64,000 nucleotides of DNA, taken from Peptococcus simiae (GTDB lineage Bacteria > Bacillota > Peptococcia > Peptococcales > Peptococcaceae). The notes under the pieces were generated by a model, which had not been told where the DNA came from, made no database searches, and worked only from the letters and a program-made list of their open reading frames with translations. Shown here piece by piece: positions 25,149 through 33,227 of the stretch. Position numbers and translations under genes: made by a program. The stretch's first letter is position 1; every line of letters starts with the position of its first letter. The stretch spans positions 124,001 through 188,000 of the forward strand of contig NZ_JBJUVG010000001.1 in the NCBI RefSeq assembly GCF_046097595.1, written 5' to 3'.

Positions 25149-27605
25149 ATGAAAGACCAATATCTCGCAAGTGATATTGAACAAAAATGGCAAGCCCGCT
25201 GGGAAGAATCCGGCATTTATAAAACCGATGATGCAGCAGATAAGCCCTCTTACTACTGCCTGGAAATGTTCCCCTACCCCAGTGGTAAACTCCACATGGG
25301 CCACGTGCGGAACTATTCGATTGGGGATGTGGTGGCGCGTTTTAAGACCATGCGGGGCTACAATGTCCTCCATCCCATGGGTTGGGATGCCTTCGGCCTG
25401 CCGGCAGAAAATGCGGCCATTAAAAACGGCGTCCCCCCGGCCAAGTGGACCCGGGAAAATATCGCAACCATGAAGCGGCAGTTTAAGCAACTGGGCCTAT
25501 CCTTTGACTGGGACCGGGAAGTGACCACCTGCCAGCCGGACTACTACCGCTGGACCCAGTGGCTCTTTTTGCAATTTTACAAGGCCGGCCTGGCCTATAA
25601 AAAAGAAGGGCGGGTCAACTGGTGCCCCTCCTGCCAAACAGTGCTGGCCAATGAACAGGTGGTTGACGGGGCCTGCGAACGGTGCGGGACCGAGGTCCAT
25701 AAAAAGGCCCTGGAGCAGTGGTACTTCCGGATCACCGACTATGCCGACCGCCTTTTAAAAGACCTGGACGAACTGGATGGCTGGCCAAAAAAGGTTCGGA
25801 CCATGCAGGAAAACTGGATTGGCCGGTCTGAAGGGGCGATGATCACCTTTGAACTGGAAACCGGGGACACCATTGATGTCTACACCACCCGGCCGGATAC
25901 CCTTTTTGGGGCCTCCTACCTGGTCTTTGCCCCGGAACACCAGCTGGTTGAAAAACTAATTGAAGGCAAGGAGGAGGGAGAGACTGTCCGGGCCTTTGCC
26001 GACCGGATGAGCCACCTGACAGACCTGGAACGGACCGGGGATGCAGCGGAAAAAGAAGGGCTCCCCACCGGGGCCTATGCCATTAACCCCATCAATGGGG
26101 CCAAGATTCCCGTTTGGGTCGGGAACTATGTCATCGCTGACTACGGGACCGGTGCCGTCATGGGGGTTCCCGCCGGCGATGATCGGGACTTTGCCTTTGC
26201 TAAAAAATATGACCTGCCGATTATCCCGGTGGTCAGCCCGGAAGGGGAGGACCTCCAGGCAGCGAATATGACTGAGGCCTATACCGCACCGGGTAAGTTG
26301 ATCAACTCCGGAGACTATACCGGCATGGATAATGTGGCAGCCATGGACGCCATTGTCGAGGCCCTGGCCAAAAAGGATGCCGGCAAGAAGACCGTCAACT
26401 ACCGCCTGCGGGACTGGCTCATTTCCCGCCAACGCTTCTGGGGCGCCCCCATTCCCATTGTCTACTGTGACAAGTGCGGGGCTGTCCCGGTGCCGGAAGA
26501 CCAACTGCCGGTCCGCCTGCCGGAAGACGTGGACTTTAAGCCGACCGGGGAATCACCCTTAAATGACGCCCCGGACTTCGTCCATACCACCTGTCCCTCT
26601 TGTGGCGGGCCGGCCCGGCGGGAAACGGATACCATGGATACCTTTGTCTGCTCCAGCTGGTACTTCCTCCGCTATACCGACGCTCAAAACACCGACCTCC
26701 CCTTTGCTAAAGACAAGGCCGACAAGTGGATGCCGGTTGACCAATACATCGGTGGGGTGGAACACGCCATTCTCCACCTGCTCTACGCCCGCTTTTTCAC
26801 CAAGGTTCTCAAGGATGGGGGCCTGGTTTCCGCCAATGAACCCTTTAAGAACCTCCTCACCCAGGGGATGGTCCTAAAAGATGGGGCTAAAATGAGCAAG
26901 TCTAAGGGGAATATTGTCAGCCCTGAAGACATCATGAAGACCTACGGGGCCGATACCGCCCGGCTCTTTATCCTCTTTGCGGCCCCGCCGGAAAGAGACC
27001 TGGAATGGAATGACCGGGCTGTGGAAGGCTGCTACCGCTTCCTGGGCCGGGTCTACCGGTATATCCAGCGCTACCTGGCCCTGCCGGCCGGTGAAGGGAC
27101 CCCGGCTGAAGAAAAAGACCTCCGCTACCTGGCCCACAGCTCCCTGGCCCGGATCACTGATGACATTGAAGACCGCTTTAACTTCAATACCGCTGTCAGC
27201 GCCATCATGGAACTGGTCAACGGCCTCTACAGCATCCTGGATAGCTACCAGGACCACCGGTCCCCGGCCATTGATGAAGCCACCGATATCCTCATCCACG
27301 TCCTGGCCCCCTTCGTGCCTCACCTGGCCGAAGAACTCTGGGAAGCCCTGGGCCATGAGGACAGCATCCACGCCCAGCCCTGGCCGGCCCACGACCCTTC
27401 GGCCCTGGAAAAAGACGAAGTGGAAATCGTCATCCAGGTCAATGGTAAGGTTCGGGCCCACCTCATGGTAGCGGCCGGCCTGACCAAGGAAGAAACTGAG
27501 GAAAAAGTCCTGGCTGACGACCATGTCCAAGAGCTGATCAGCGGGAAGACCATTCGGAAGACCATTGTGGTGCCACAAAAACTGGTTAACCTCGTGGTCG
27601 GTTAG
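25149..27605 (+). CDS. leuS: Leucyl-tRNA synthetase
   Basis: 818 residues, typical for bacterial LeuRS. The class I signatures are present: HMGH in GKLHMGHVRNYS (about residue 50) and KMSKS in DGAKMSKSKGNIVSP (about residue 581). The zinc-type insert CPSCQTV...CERCG and the CP1 editing domain (TTRPDTLFGASYLVFAPEH, GTGAVMGVPAGDDRDF) lie in between. It charges tRNA-Leu and edits misactivated amino acids. The start follows AGGAGG. No T-box is seen, unlike many Bacillota leuS genes. The next gene starts 8 bases after its stop, so siroheme modification is tied to a housekeeping promoter. Confidence 0.97.
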   Translation: MKDQYLASDIEQKWQARWEESGIYKTDDAADKPSYYCLEMFPYPSGKLHMGHVRNYSIGDVVARFKTMRGYNVLHPMGWDAFGLPAENAAIKNGVPPAKWTRENIATMKRQFKQLGLSFDWDREVTTCQPDYYRWTQWLFLQFYKAGLAYKKEGRVNWCPSCQTVLANEQVVDGACERCGTEVHKKALEQWYFRITDYADRLLKDLDELDGWPKKVRTMQENWIGRSEGAMITFELETGDTIDVYTTRPDTLFGASYLVFAPEHQLVEKLIEGKEEGETVRAFADRMSHLTDLERTGDAAEKEGLPTGAYAINPINGAKIPVWVGNYVIADYGTGAVMGVPAGDDRDFAFAKKYDLPIIPVVSPEGEDLQAANMTEAYTAPGKLINSGDYTGMDNVAAMDAIVEALAKKDAGKKTVNYRLRDWLISRQRFWGAPIPIVYCDKCGAVPVPEDQLPVRLPEDVDFKPTGESPLNDAPDFVHTTCPSCGGPARRETDTMDTFVCSSWYFLRYTDAQNTDLPFAKDKADKWMPVDQYIGGVEHAILHLLYARFFTKVLKDGGLVSANEPFKNLLTQGMVLKDGAKMSKSKGNIVSPEDIMKTYGADTARLFILFAAPPERDLEWNDRAVEGCYRFLGRVYRYIQRYLALPAGEGTPAEEKDLRYLAHSSLARITDDIEDRFNFNTAVSAIMELVNGLYSILDSYQDHRSPAIDEATDILIHVLAPFVPHLAEELWEALGHEDSIHAQPWPAHDPSALEKDEVEIVIQVNGKVRAHLMVAAGLTKEETEEKVLADDHVQELISGKTIRKTIVVPQKLVNLVVG

Positions 27606-27613
27606 GGGGGCAT

Positions 27614-29008
27614 ATGGCAACTGAATTTCCCCGGCTGATGATTGCCGCCATTCAGGGCATGAGTGGGAAAACAACGGTAACCATTGGCCTCTTAAAGGCC
27701 CTGCGGGACCGGGGCCTCCGGGTCCAGCCCTATAAAAAAGGCCCGGACTATATCGACCCCAGCTGGGCCACCATTGCCTCCGGCGTCCCTTGCCGGAACC
27801 TGGATGCCATTATGATGAAGGATGACCAGCTCATCCACAGCCTGTGCAGCCAAAGCGACCGGGCGGACCTGGCCATTGTCGAAGGGGCCATGGGGATCTT
27901 TGACGGCTTTGACATCGACGGGTCCAACTCAAGTGCCGAACTGGCCCACCTCCTGGATATCCCCATTATCCTGGTGGTCAGCGGCCAGCGGATTACCAGG
28001 AGCGTTGCCGCCCTCATCAATGGGGTGGTCCAGTTTGATGACCGGATTAATATTGCCGGGGTGGTCTTAAACCGGGTCGCCCGGCCCCGCCACCAGCGGA
28101 TTATGACCGGGGCCATTGAAAAGTACTGCCAGGTCCCCATCCTGGGGACCCTCCCCAAGGGCGACGACATCAAGATTCCCGACCGCCACCTGGGCCTGGT
28201 TCCGGCCGGCGAAGAGGCCGAGCTCCTGTCCCGGGTGGACCGACTCGGTGAACTCGTTGAAGAACACCTGGATATTGACCGGCTCCTGGCCATCGCCAAA
28301 AGTGCCCCGCCTATTGAAGACCCCGGTGGCGGCACCATTCAGGTGGACCTGCCCCGGCGGCCCAGGATTGGCGTTTTTCAGGACCGGGCCTTCAGCTTTT
28401 ACTACCCGGAAAACCTGGAAGCCCTGGAAGAGGCCGGCGCTGACCTGGTGACCGTCAATGCCTTTACAACAGCGGATGTTGACGACCTGGATGGCCTTTA
28501 CATTGGAGGGGGTTTTCCGGAAGTCATGGCCGCTGACCTGGCTGCCAACGAAAGCCTCAAGGCCTCGGTTAAAAAAGCCGCCGATAAGGGCCTGCCCATC
28601 TACGCCGAGTGCGGGGGCCTTATGTATCTGAGCCAGGGCATCCGGACCGCTGAGGGCTACTTCCCCATGTGCGGCGTCTTTCCCTGCGAAATCGAAATGA
28701 CCAGCAAGCCCCAGGGCCATGGCTACGCCTTCCAGCGCATCCGCACCAATAACCCCTACTTTACCCCGGGCGACCTCATTCCCGGCCATGAGTTCCACCA
28801 TTCAAGGGCTGTCTGGCCTGAAGGTGTCGACCCGGCCGAGCAGGCCTTCGCCTTTGAAACCGAGCGGGGGAAGGGGTTAGCGGTTGTGAACGGCATCACA
28901 TACGATGGCCTCATCTACCGGCAGACCCTGGCCACCTATCACCACTATCACGCCGCAGCCCAGGCTTTGTGGGCGGAAAACTTTGCAAAAATGGCCGCTA
29001 AGGGGTAA
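27614..29008 (+). CDS. dsrN: CbiA-family amidotransferase, probable siroheme amidase DsrN
   Basis: 464 residues of the cobyrinate a,c-diamide synthase fold. The N-terminal ATPase part has a P-loop-like AAIQGMSGKTTVTIG, YKKGPDYIDPSW and VEGAMGIFDGF. The C-terminal class I glutamine amidotransferase part has GLYIGGGFPEVMA, YAECGGLMYLS with the nucleophile Cys at 333, and GHEFHHSR. CbiA amidates the corrin ring, but in sulfite reducers its homologue DsrN, encoded next to dsrAB, amidates siroheme for DsrAB. No cobalamin genes are in the window and dsrA is the next gene, so DsrN is the better reading. Bifunctional use cannot be excluded. Confidence 0.8.
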   Translation: MATEFPRLMIAAIQGMSGKTTVTIGLLKALRDRGLRVQPYKKGPDYIDPSWATIASGVPCRNLDAIMMKDDQLIHSLCSQSDRADLAIVEGAMGIFDGFDIDGSNSSAELAHLLDIPIILVVSGQRITRSVAALINGVVQFDDRINIAGVVLNRVARPRHQRIMTGAIEKYCQVPILGTLPKGDDIKIPDRHLGLVPAGEEAELLSRVDRLGELVEEHLDIDRLLAIAKSAPPIEDPGGGTIQVDLPRRPRIGVFQDRAFSFYYPENLEALEEAGADLVTVNAFTTADVDDLDGLYIGGGFPEVMAADLAANESLKASVKKAADKGLPIYAECGGLMYLSQGIRTAEGYFPMCGVFPCEIEMTSKPQGHGYAFQRIRTNNPYFTPGDLIPGHEFHHSRAVWPEGVDPAEQAFAFETERGKGLAVVNGITYDGLIYRQTLATYHHYHAAAQALWAENFAKMAAKG

Positions 29009-29054
29009 CATAAGCCGGGATTATTGCTGGCATAAGAAAAACATTTCATCAACT

Positions 29055-29074
29055 TTGTGCAATTGGTTGCAAAA
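29055..29074. promoter_or_regulatory. Imperfect inverted repeat ahead of dsrA, Rex-like
   Basis: TTGTGCAA, TTGG, TTGCAAAA is an 8-4-8 inverted repeat with one mismatch. Size and edges (TTGTG...) resemble Rex redox-regulator sites. A TATAAC at 29095-29100 could be the -10 element, but its -35 is poor. Confidence 0.35.
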
Positions 29075-29243
29075 TACTGATATTTGTGGGAAACTATAAC
29101 CAGTAGATGGATACATTAGGTTTTTGTCACAAGCTATCAACATGGAGAGGTACTTCAGTATCCCCAAGCTTATTACTATTATTTATGACAGCTGACTAGA
29201 CCTGACCCAAGGGAAAAGGTCGAACCCAATCACATGGAGGTGT

Positions 29244-30458
29244 ATGGATTTGTCAACTAACAACAGACCAATGATGGATGAATTGAAAAATGGCCGTTGG
29301 CCTTCTTTCATCACCGAAATTGAGAAGAGCGAAAGCAATGAAATGTCTCACGAGCTTCTCGAGCTGCTTGAAGAATCCTATGAACGTAAAGTGCCCCTTT
29401 GGAAACACGGCGGTATCGTAGGCGTTCGTGGTTACGGCGGCGGTGTCGTCGGTCGTTATACGTTGGAACCGGAAAAATTCCCTGCAGTTAAGGAATTCCA
29501 TACCATGCGTATCAACCAACCGTCCGGCTTCTTCTACACTTCAGATGACATTCGCACCCTTTGCGACATCTGGGAAAAACACGGCTCCGGCTTAACCAAC
29601 ATGCACGGGACCACCGGGGACGCCATCTTCTTAGGAACGACCACCGAACACTTACAACCCTGCTTCAACGACCTGTCTGACGCTGGTTGGGACTTAGGTG
29701 GTTCCGGTTCTAACTTAAGAACCCCCTGCTGCTGCGTAGGCCCTGGCCGTTGCGAATACGCCTGCATCGACACCTTGGACTTAACTTATAATATTACCAT
29801 GGAATACCAAATGGAATTGCACCGCCCGATGTGGCCCTACAAGTCCAAAATTAAAATCTCCGGGTGCCCGAACGACTGCGTATCTTCTACTGCCCGTTCC
29901 GACATTGCTATTATCGGTACTTGGCGCGACGCTATCCAAGTGGATCAAGCTGAAGTGGCTAAGTATGTTGACAATGGCATGCCGATCGAAGCTGCTATCG
30001 TTAAACCCTGCCCGACCCAATGCATCAAATACGATGCTGATAAGAAAGAACTCAACATCGACAATGCTAACTGCAGCCGTTGCATGCACTGCATCAACTT
30101 AATGCCGAAAGCACTCAAAGTCGGTAAAGAAAAAGGCGCCAGCATCCTGCTCGGCGGTAAAGCAACCATCGTTCAGTCCGCTTTCATCGGCTGGGTTGTC
30201 GCTCCTTTCATGAAACTCGACAAAGAAGACGACTATGCCAACCTCAAAGAATTCCTCGAAGGCGTATGGGAATGGTGGGATGAAAACGCTAAAACCCGTG
30301 AACGTCTTGGTGAGTTAATTTATCGTTTAGGGATGAACAGCCTGCTCAAAGCCATCGACATGAAACCGGTTCCGCAAATGGTTCATCACCCGCGTGAAAA
30401 CCCGTACATCTACTGGTATGGCGATGACTTTGAAAATGATACGGAGGTGGCAGAATAA
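29244..30458 (+). CDS. dsrA: Dissimilatory sulfite reductase, alpha subunit
   Basis: 404 residues, starting at the ATG just after GGAGGTGT. Reductive-type DsrA features: GRWPSFITEIEK at the start, RTPCCCVGPGRCEYAC and ISGCPNDCV supplying the siroheme-4Fe-4S cysteines, then a ferredoxin insert with KPCPTQC and CSRCMHCINLMPKAL. With DsrB it forms the cytoplasmic alpha2beta2 enzyme that reduces sulfite, passing a sulfur to DsrC as a trisulfide. The stop overlaps the dsrB start by one base. Codons are strongly biased to CGT, GAA, AAA and AAC, unlike the CGG/CTG-rich neighbours, which fits very high expression. Confidence 0.97.
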   Translation: MDLSTNNRPMMDELKNGRWPSFITEIEKSESNEMSHELLELLEESYERKVPLWKHGGIVGVRGYGGGVVGRYTLEPEKFPAVKEFHTMRINQPSGFFYTSDDIRTLCDIWEKHGSGLTNMHGTTGDAIFLGTTTEHLQPCFNDLSDAGWDLGGSGSNLRTPCCCVGPGRCEYACIDTLDLTYNITMEYQMELHRPMWPYKSKIKISGCPNDCVSSTARSDIAIIGTWRDAIQVDQAEVAKYVDNGMPIEAAIVKPCPTQCIKYDADKKELNIDNANCSRCMHCINLMPKALKVGKEKGASILLGGKATIVQSAFIGWVVAPFMKLDKEDDYANLKEFLEGVWEWWDENAKTRERLGELIYRLGMNSLLKAIDMKPVPQMVHHPRENPYIYWYGDDFENDTEVAE

Positions 30459-31546
30459 TGACGCAACAATTCGCAGCTACTGACATTGGACCTCCTCATT
30501 ATTTTGAGAGAATGCCCCAAATCTGTCAGGATAACTATTTCAAATGGGAATATCACGAAAGACTGAAACCGGGCGTTTACATGCACCACGGCCCGGCTGG
30601 TGATGTTTACACCGTACGTGTAGGCTCCCCGCGTCTGCTTTCTATCGAATCTCTGCGCTGGTTTGCTGAACTGGCTGACAAGTATTGTGACGGCCACTTC
30701 CGCTTTACCACCCGTAGTTCCATCGAATTCCTGACCCCCAACAAAGATAATGTTGATAAAATTATCGAAGAAGTTGAAGAATACGGCTTCCCCGTTGGCG
30801 GTACCGGGAACTCCTTAAAAACCCTGTTGCACACCCAAGGTTGGGTACACTGCCACAGTGCTGCAACAGATGCTTCCGGGACCACTAAAGTCGTCATGGA
30901 CGAACTCTATGACTACTTCAAACGTGATGACCTCCCGGCTCAGCTTAAAATTTCTATGGCTTGCTGCCTGAACATGTGCGGTGCGGTTCACTGCTCCGAC
31001 ATTTCCTTCGTTGGTATTCACAGAACCCTGCCCCGCGTCATTGACGAAGAAGTGGCTAACAGCTGTGAAATTCCGAACCTGGTAGCCAGCTGCCCGGTTG
31101 GCGCTATTCGTCCGAACCCGAGAAAGAAATCCGTTACCATTAACGAAGAAAAATGCATGTACTGCGGGAACTGCTTCTCCGTTTGCCCGGCACTGCCGAT
31201 CGCAAACCCGGATGATGACGGTATCGCTATCTTCGTCGGCGGTAAAGTATCCAACACCCGTAAAGGGCCTTCTTTCTCCAAACTGGTTGTTCCTTACGTT
31301 CCGAACGAACCGCCCCGTTGGCCGACCCTGGTCAAAACCATCAAAATGCTTGTTGAAGTGTGGGTAGAAAACGCACGTCCGGGTGAACGTTATGGTGAAT
31401 GGGTTGAACGTATTGGTTGGGAAAAATTCTTTGAAATCACCGGCCTTGAATTCACCGACAAACACATTGACGACTTCACCTTCTCCGTGAAGACTTTCCG
31501 TACCACCTCTAACTTTAAATTCACCGACGCTGTCGAAACGATGTAA
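30458..31546 (+). CDS. dsrB: Dissimilatory sulfite reductase, beta subunit
   Basis: 362 residues. Visible marks are FRFTTRSSIEFL, TQGWVHCHSAATDASG, ACCLNMCGAVHCSDI (siroheme-cluster cysteines) and a ferredoxin domain with CMYCGNCFSVCPALP. The C-terminal part (RYGEWVERIGWEKFFEITG) matches reductive DsrB. DsrB carries the catalytically active siroheme in known enzymes. It is coupled to dsrA by a one-base overlap with GGAGG upstream. Same strong codon bias as dsrA. Confidence 0.97.
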   Translation: MTQQFAATDIGPPHYFERMPQICQDNYFKWEYHERLKPGVYMHHGPAGDVYTVRVGSPRLLSIESLRWFAELADKYCDGHFRFTTRSSIEFLTPNKDNVDKIIEEVEEYGFPVGGTGNSLKTLLHTQGWVHCHSAATDASGTTKVVMDELYDYFKRDDLPAQLKISMACCLNMCGAVHCSDISFVGIHRTLPRVIDEEVANSCEIPNLVASCPVGAIRPNPRKKSVTINEEKCMYCGNCFSVCPALPIANPDDDGIAIFVGGKVSNTRKGPSFSKLVVPYVPNEPPRWPTLVKTIKMLVEVWVENARPGERYGEWVERIGWEKFFEITGLEFTDKHIDDFTFSVKTFRTTSNFKFTDAVETM

Positions 31547-31587
31547 AGCCTTCGCTTTCGTGCGCGTTGCCGAAAGGAGATGTCTTT

Positions 31588-31812
31588 ATGGCTGAATTCA
31601 CCCAAGAGGAATTGTCGGCAAAAATCCTTGAATTCCTGGGTACCGTGGAAAAAGCGAAAAACAAAGAAGTCGCTGCTGCTATCGGCGTGAAGAAACGTGA
31701 CGTTGACAAGGCAGTAAACGATCTCGCCAAAGAAGGTAAAATCGAATTCTTGTACCTGGGTACCAGTTACATCTGCCTGCCCGGTTCCAAAGGAACTGCC
31801 GGCGCAGAATAA
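31588..31812 (+). CDS. dsrD: DsrD, allosteric activator of sulfite reductase
   Basis: 74 residues from the ATG that follows AAAGGAG; the longer in-frame start lies before that ribosome site. The product is a small winged-helix protein (KEVAAAIGVKKRDVDKAVNDLAKEG, then IEFLYLGTSYICLP), typical DsrD. DsrD is found mainly with reductive DsrAB and has been shown to stimulate the enzyme, so its presence supports reduction of sulfite and not sulfur oxidation. It is 41 bases after dsrB. Confidence 0.95.
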   Translation: MAEFTQEELSAKILEFLGTVEKAKNKEVAAAIGVKKRDVDKAVNDLAKEGKIEFLYLGTSYICLPGSKGTAGAE

Positions 31813-31850
31813 AACTGTGTGTAGTATAAGCAAGACTGATAGTTAGCACT

Positions 31851-31879
31851 TTGCTATTAGACAGACAATTTGCTATAAT
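31851..31879 (+). promoter_or_regulatory. Internal promoter for the 66-residue ORF and dsrC
   Basis: TTGCTA (31851-31856), 17 bases, TATAAT (31874-31879). It allows dsrC to be made apart from dsrABD. Confidence 0.8.
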
Positions 31880-31902
31880 ACTCTTGTTGGAAGGGATATA
31901 CC

Positions 31903-32103
31903 ATGGCGATTATGGAAGACTGTATGGAATGGCTGAATTACGTGGAGGATTTAATCCGTGAACTCGGTGATTCCAAACCGTCGGAGTTTAGACAGGGGCA
32001 GGTCGACGGCCTGAGAATGGCTGCCGATATGCTGAAAGATTACCTGGCGGACTATCCGGGCTATGAGGATCCACTTCGTAAATTCGATCAATTCAAAATG
32101 TGA
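31903..32103 (+). CDS. Small acidic protein between dsrD and dsrC, unknown
   Basis: 66 residues, acidic and probably all-helical (MEDCMEWLNYVEDLIRELGD, then FRQGQVDGLRMAADMLKDYL), with one Cys at residue 7 and an aromatic tail. GGAAGGGA lies 6-7 bases before the ATG, it has its own well-formed promoter, and dsrC starts 12 bases after its stop. I recognise no family. Its position suggests a role with DsrC or sulfite reductase, which is inference. Coding bias like the dsr genes supports it being real. Confidence 0.75.
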   Translation: MAIMEDCMEWLNYVEDLIRELGDSKPSEFRQGQVDGLRMAADMLKDYLADYPGYEDPLRKFDQFKM

Positions 32104-32115
32104 GGAGAAGATACC

Positions 32116-32433
32116 ATGCCAGAAATCGATGTAAATGGTCAAAAAATTGAAGTCGATGAAGACGGTTTCTTAGTAAACCTTGACGACTGGAACGAAGACG
32201 TTGCTAAATATTTAGCAGAACAAGAAGGCATCAGTGAGCTCAATGAAGATCATTGGAAACTCATTGAATACCTCAAAAACTACTTCAAAGAATACGGGAT
32301 TGCTCCGATGGTCCGTAAAATGACCAAAGAATCCGGTTACAGCCTGAAACAGATTTATGATCTGTTCCCGTCCGGCCCGGCTAAAGGCGCTTGTAAAATC
32401 GCTGGTCTGCCGAAACCGACCGGTTGCGTATAA
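32116..32433 (+). CDS. dsrC: DsrC, sulfur-carrier substrate of sulfite reductase
   Basis: 105 residues, normal size. The family signature is the flexible C-terminal arm with two redox cysteines: Cys 93 and the penultimate Cys 104 in GACKIAGLPKPTGCV. DWNEDVAKYLAEQEG and PMVRKMTKESGYSLKQIYDLFP are the other conserved stretches. DsrC accepts sulfite-derived sulfur from DsrAB as a trisulfide that the membrane complex DsrMK(JOP) then reduces. With both cysteines it is a true DsrC and not a TusE-like homologue. GAGGAGA precedes the start, and a strong terminator follows. The DsrMK partner must lie elsewhere. Confidence 0.96.
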   Translation: MPEIDVNGQKIEVDEDGFLVNLDDWNEDVAKYLAEQEGISELNEDHWKLIEYLKNYFKEYGIAPMVRKMTKESGYSLKQIYDLFPSGPAKGACKIAGLPKPTGCV

Positions 32434-32445
32434 TCTTATACGATC

Positions 32446-32478
32446 AAGAACTCAGCTTCGGCTGAGTTCTTTTTTTGT
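32446..32478 (+). terminator. Terminator of the dsr region
   Basis: AAGAACTCAGC, TTCG tetraloop, GCTGAGTTCTTTTTTT. Confidence 0.92.
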
Positions 32479-32534
32479 TCCGTAAAAGGCCTCGGAAAAG
32501 GGGGAGCGCATCGGCCCGCCACCAGCCCTTACAA

Positions 32535-32563
32535 TTGACTTTACCGAGATTGCTTGCTATTAT
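32535..32563 (+). promoter_or_regulatory. Promoter of the phosphoribosyltransferase/phosphoesterase pair
   Basis: TTGACT (32535-32540), 17 bases, TATTAT (32558-32563). Confidence 0.75.
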
Positions 32564-32600
32564 GAAGCATATGACACTTGACCGTCGAGGAGGGCAAAGG

Positions 32601-33227
32601 ATGCGAAAATTTATTAATATAGGTGTTGCAGGCGTGGAAAGACGCTTACCTTTGTATCAAGTGGATGAAGACACTTTTGAAGCGGTATTTACCGTTTTTA
32701 ATGATGTAGAACTCACCAAGGCTGCGGCCACAGAGCTCTTGGACCGGGTGCCAGCCTTTGACTGTATCCTGACAGAGGAAACCCAGGGGGTCCCCCTGGC
32801 CTATGAAATGACCCGCCAGGCCGGCTTACCCCGCTATATCGTGGCGCGGAAACAGGCCAAGGCCCATATGGATGATGTGGTCGCCATGCAGATGGAAGGG
32901 ACAGAAGACGTCCCCCTGGATGTCCGTAAGCTCTACCTCAGCCAGGAAGATGCGGCCTTTATCAAGGGTAAACGGGTCCTCCTGGTTGATGACTGCGTCT
33001 TATATGGCAGTACCATGTATGCCTTGAATGAGTTGGTTGAGGCCCTGGGGGGGTATACCACCGGGAAGGCAACCATTATGGTCCAGGAAGATGCCAGCCT
33101 ATTCCCGGATCTGGTTTCCCTGGTCTCCCTGCCGGTTTATACTGCTGACCAGGTGGCCGACCTGCCCATGGCGCCTATTGGCCAGGACCGGGTCGCCGAC
33201 CTGGACGGGGAGGCGGACTATGAGTAA
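32601..33227 (+). CDS. Phosphoribosyltransferase-family protein
   Basis: 208 residues from the ATG after GAGGAGGGCAAAGG; the longer frame upstream contains the promoter. A type I PRTase fold is visible: ILTEETQGVPLAYEMTRQAG, then KRVLLVDDCVLYGSTMYAL, the PRPP-binding loop. The loop is unusual, since the common TGGT or TGES is replaced by YGST. The order resembles adenine phosphoribosyltransferase-like proteins, but the substrate is uncertain. Its last 8 bases overlap the next gene, so the pair is translated together. Confidence 0.8.
   Translation: MRKFINIGVAGVERRLPLYQVDEDTFEAVFTVFNDVELTKAAATELLDRVPAFDCILTEETQGVPLAYEMTRQAGLPRYIVARKQAKAHMDDVVAMQMEGTEDVPLDVRKLYLSQEDAAFIKGKRVLLVDDCVLYGSTMYALNELVEALGGYTTGKATIMVQEDASLFPDLVSLVSLPVYTADQVADLPMAPIGQDRVADLDGEADYE

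Noticed and set aside
26874..27674. 266-residue minus-strand ORF over the end of leuS
   Set aside because: Shadow of leuS; no ribosome site and no recognisable motif.
29142..29195. 17-codon ORF in the dsrA leader
   Set aside because: Starts ATGGAGAGG but lacks a ribosome site; no run of control codons and no attenuator stem follow.
33028..33219. Upstream extension of the phosphoesterase frame
   Set aside because: The extension lies inside the phosphoribosyltransferase gene and is Pro/Trp/Arg-rich; the ATG at 33220 has a ribosome site and begins a proper membrane anchor.
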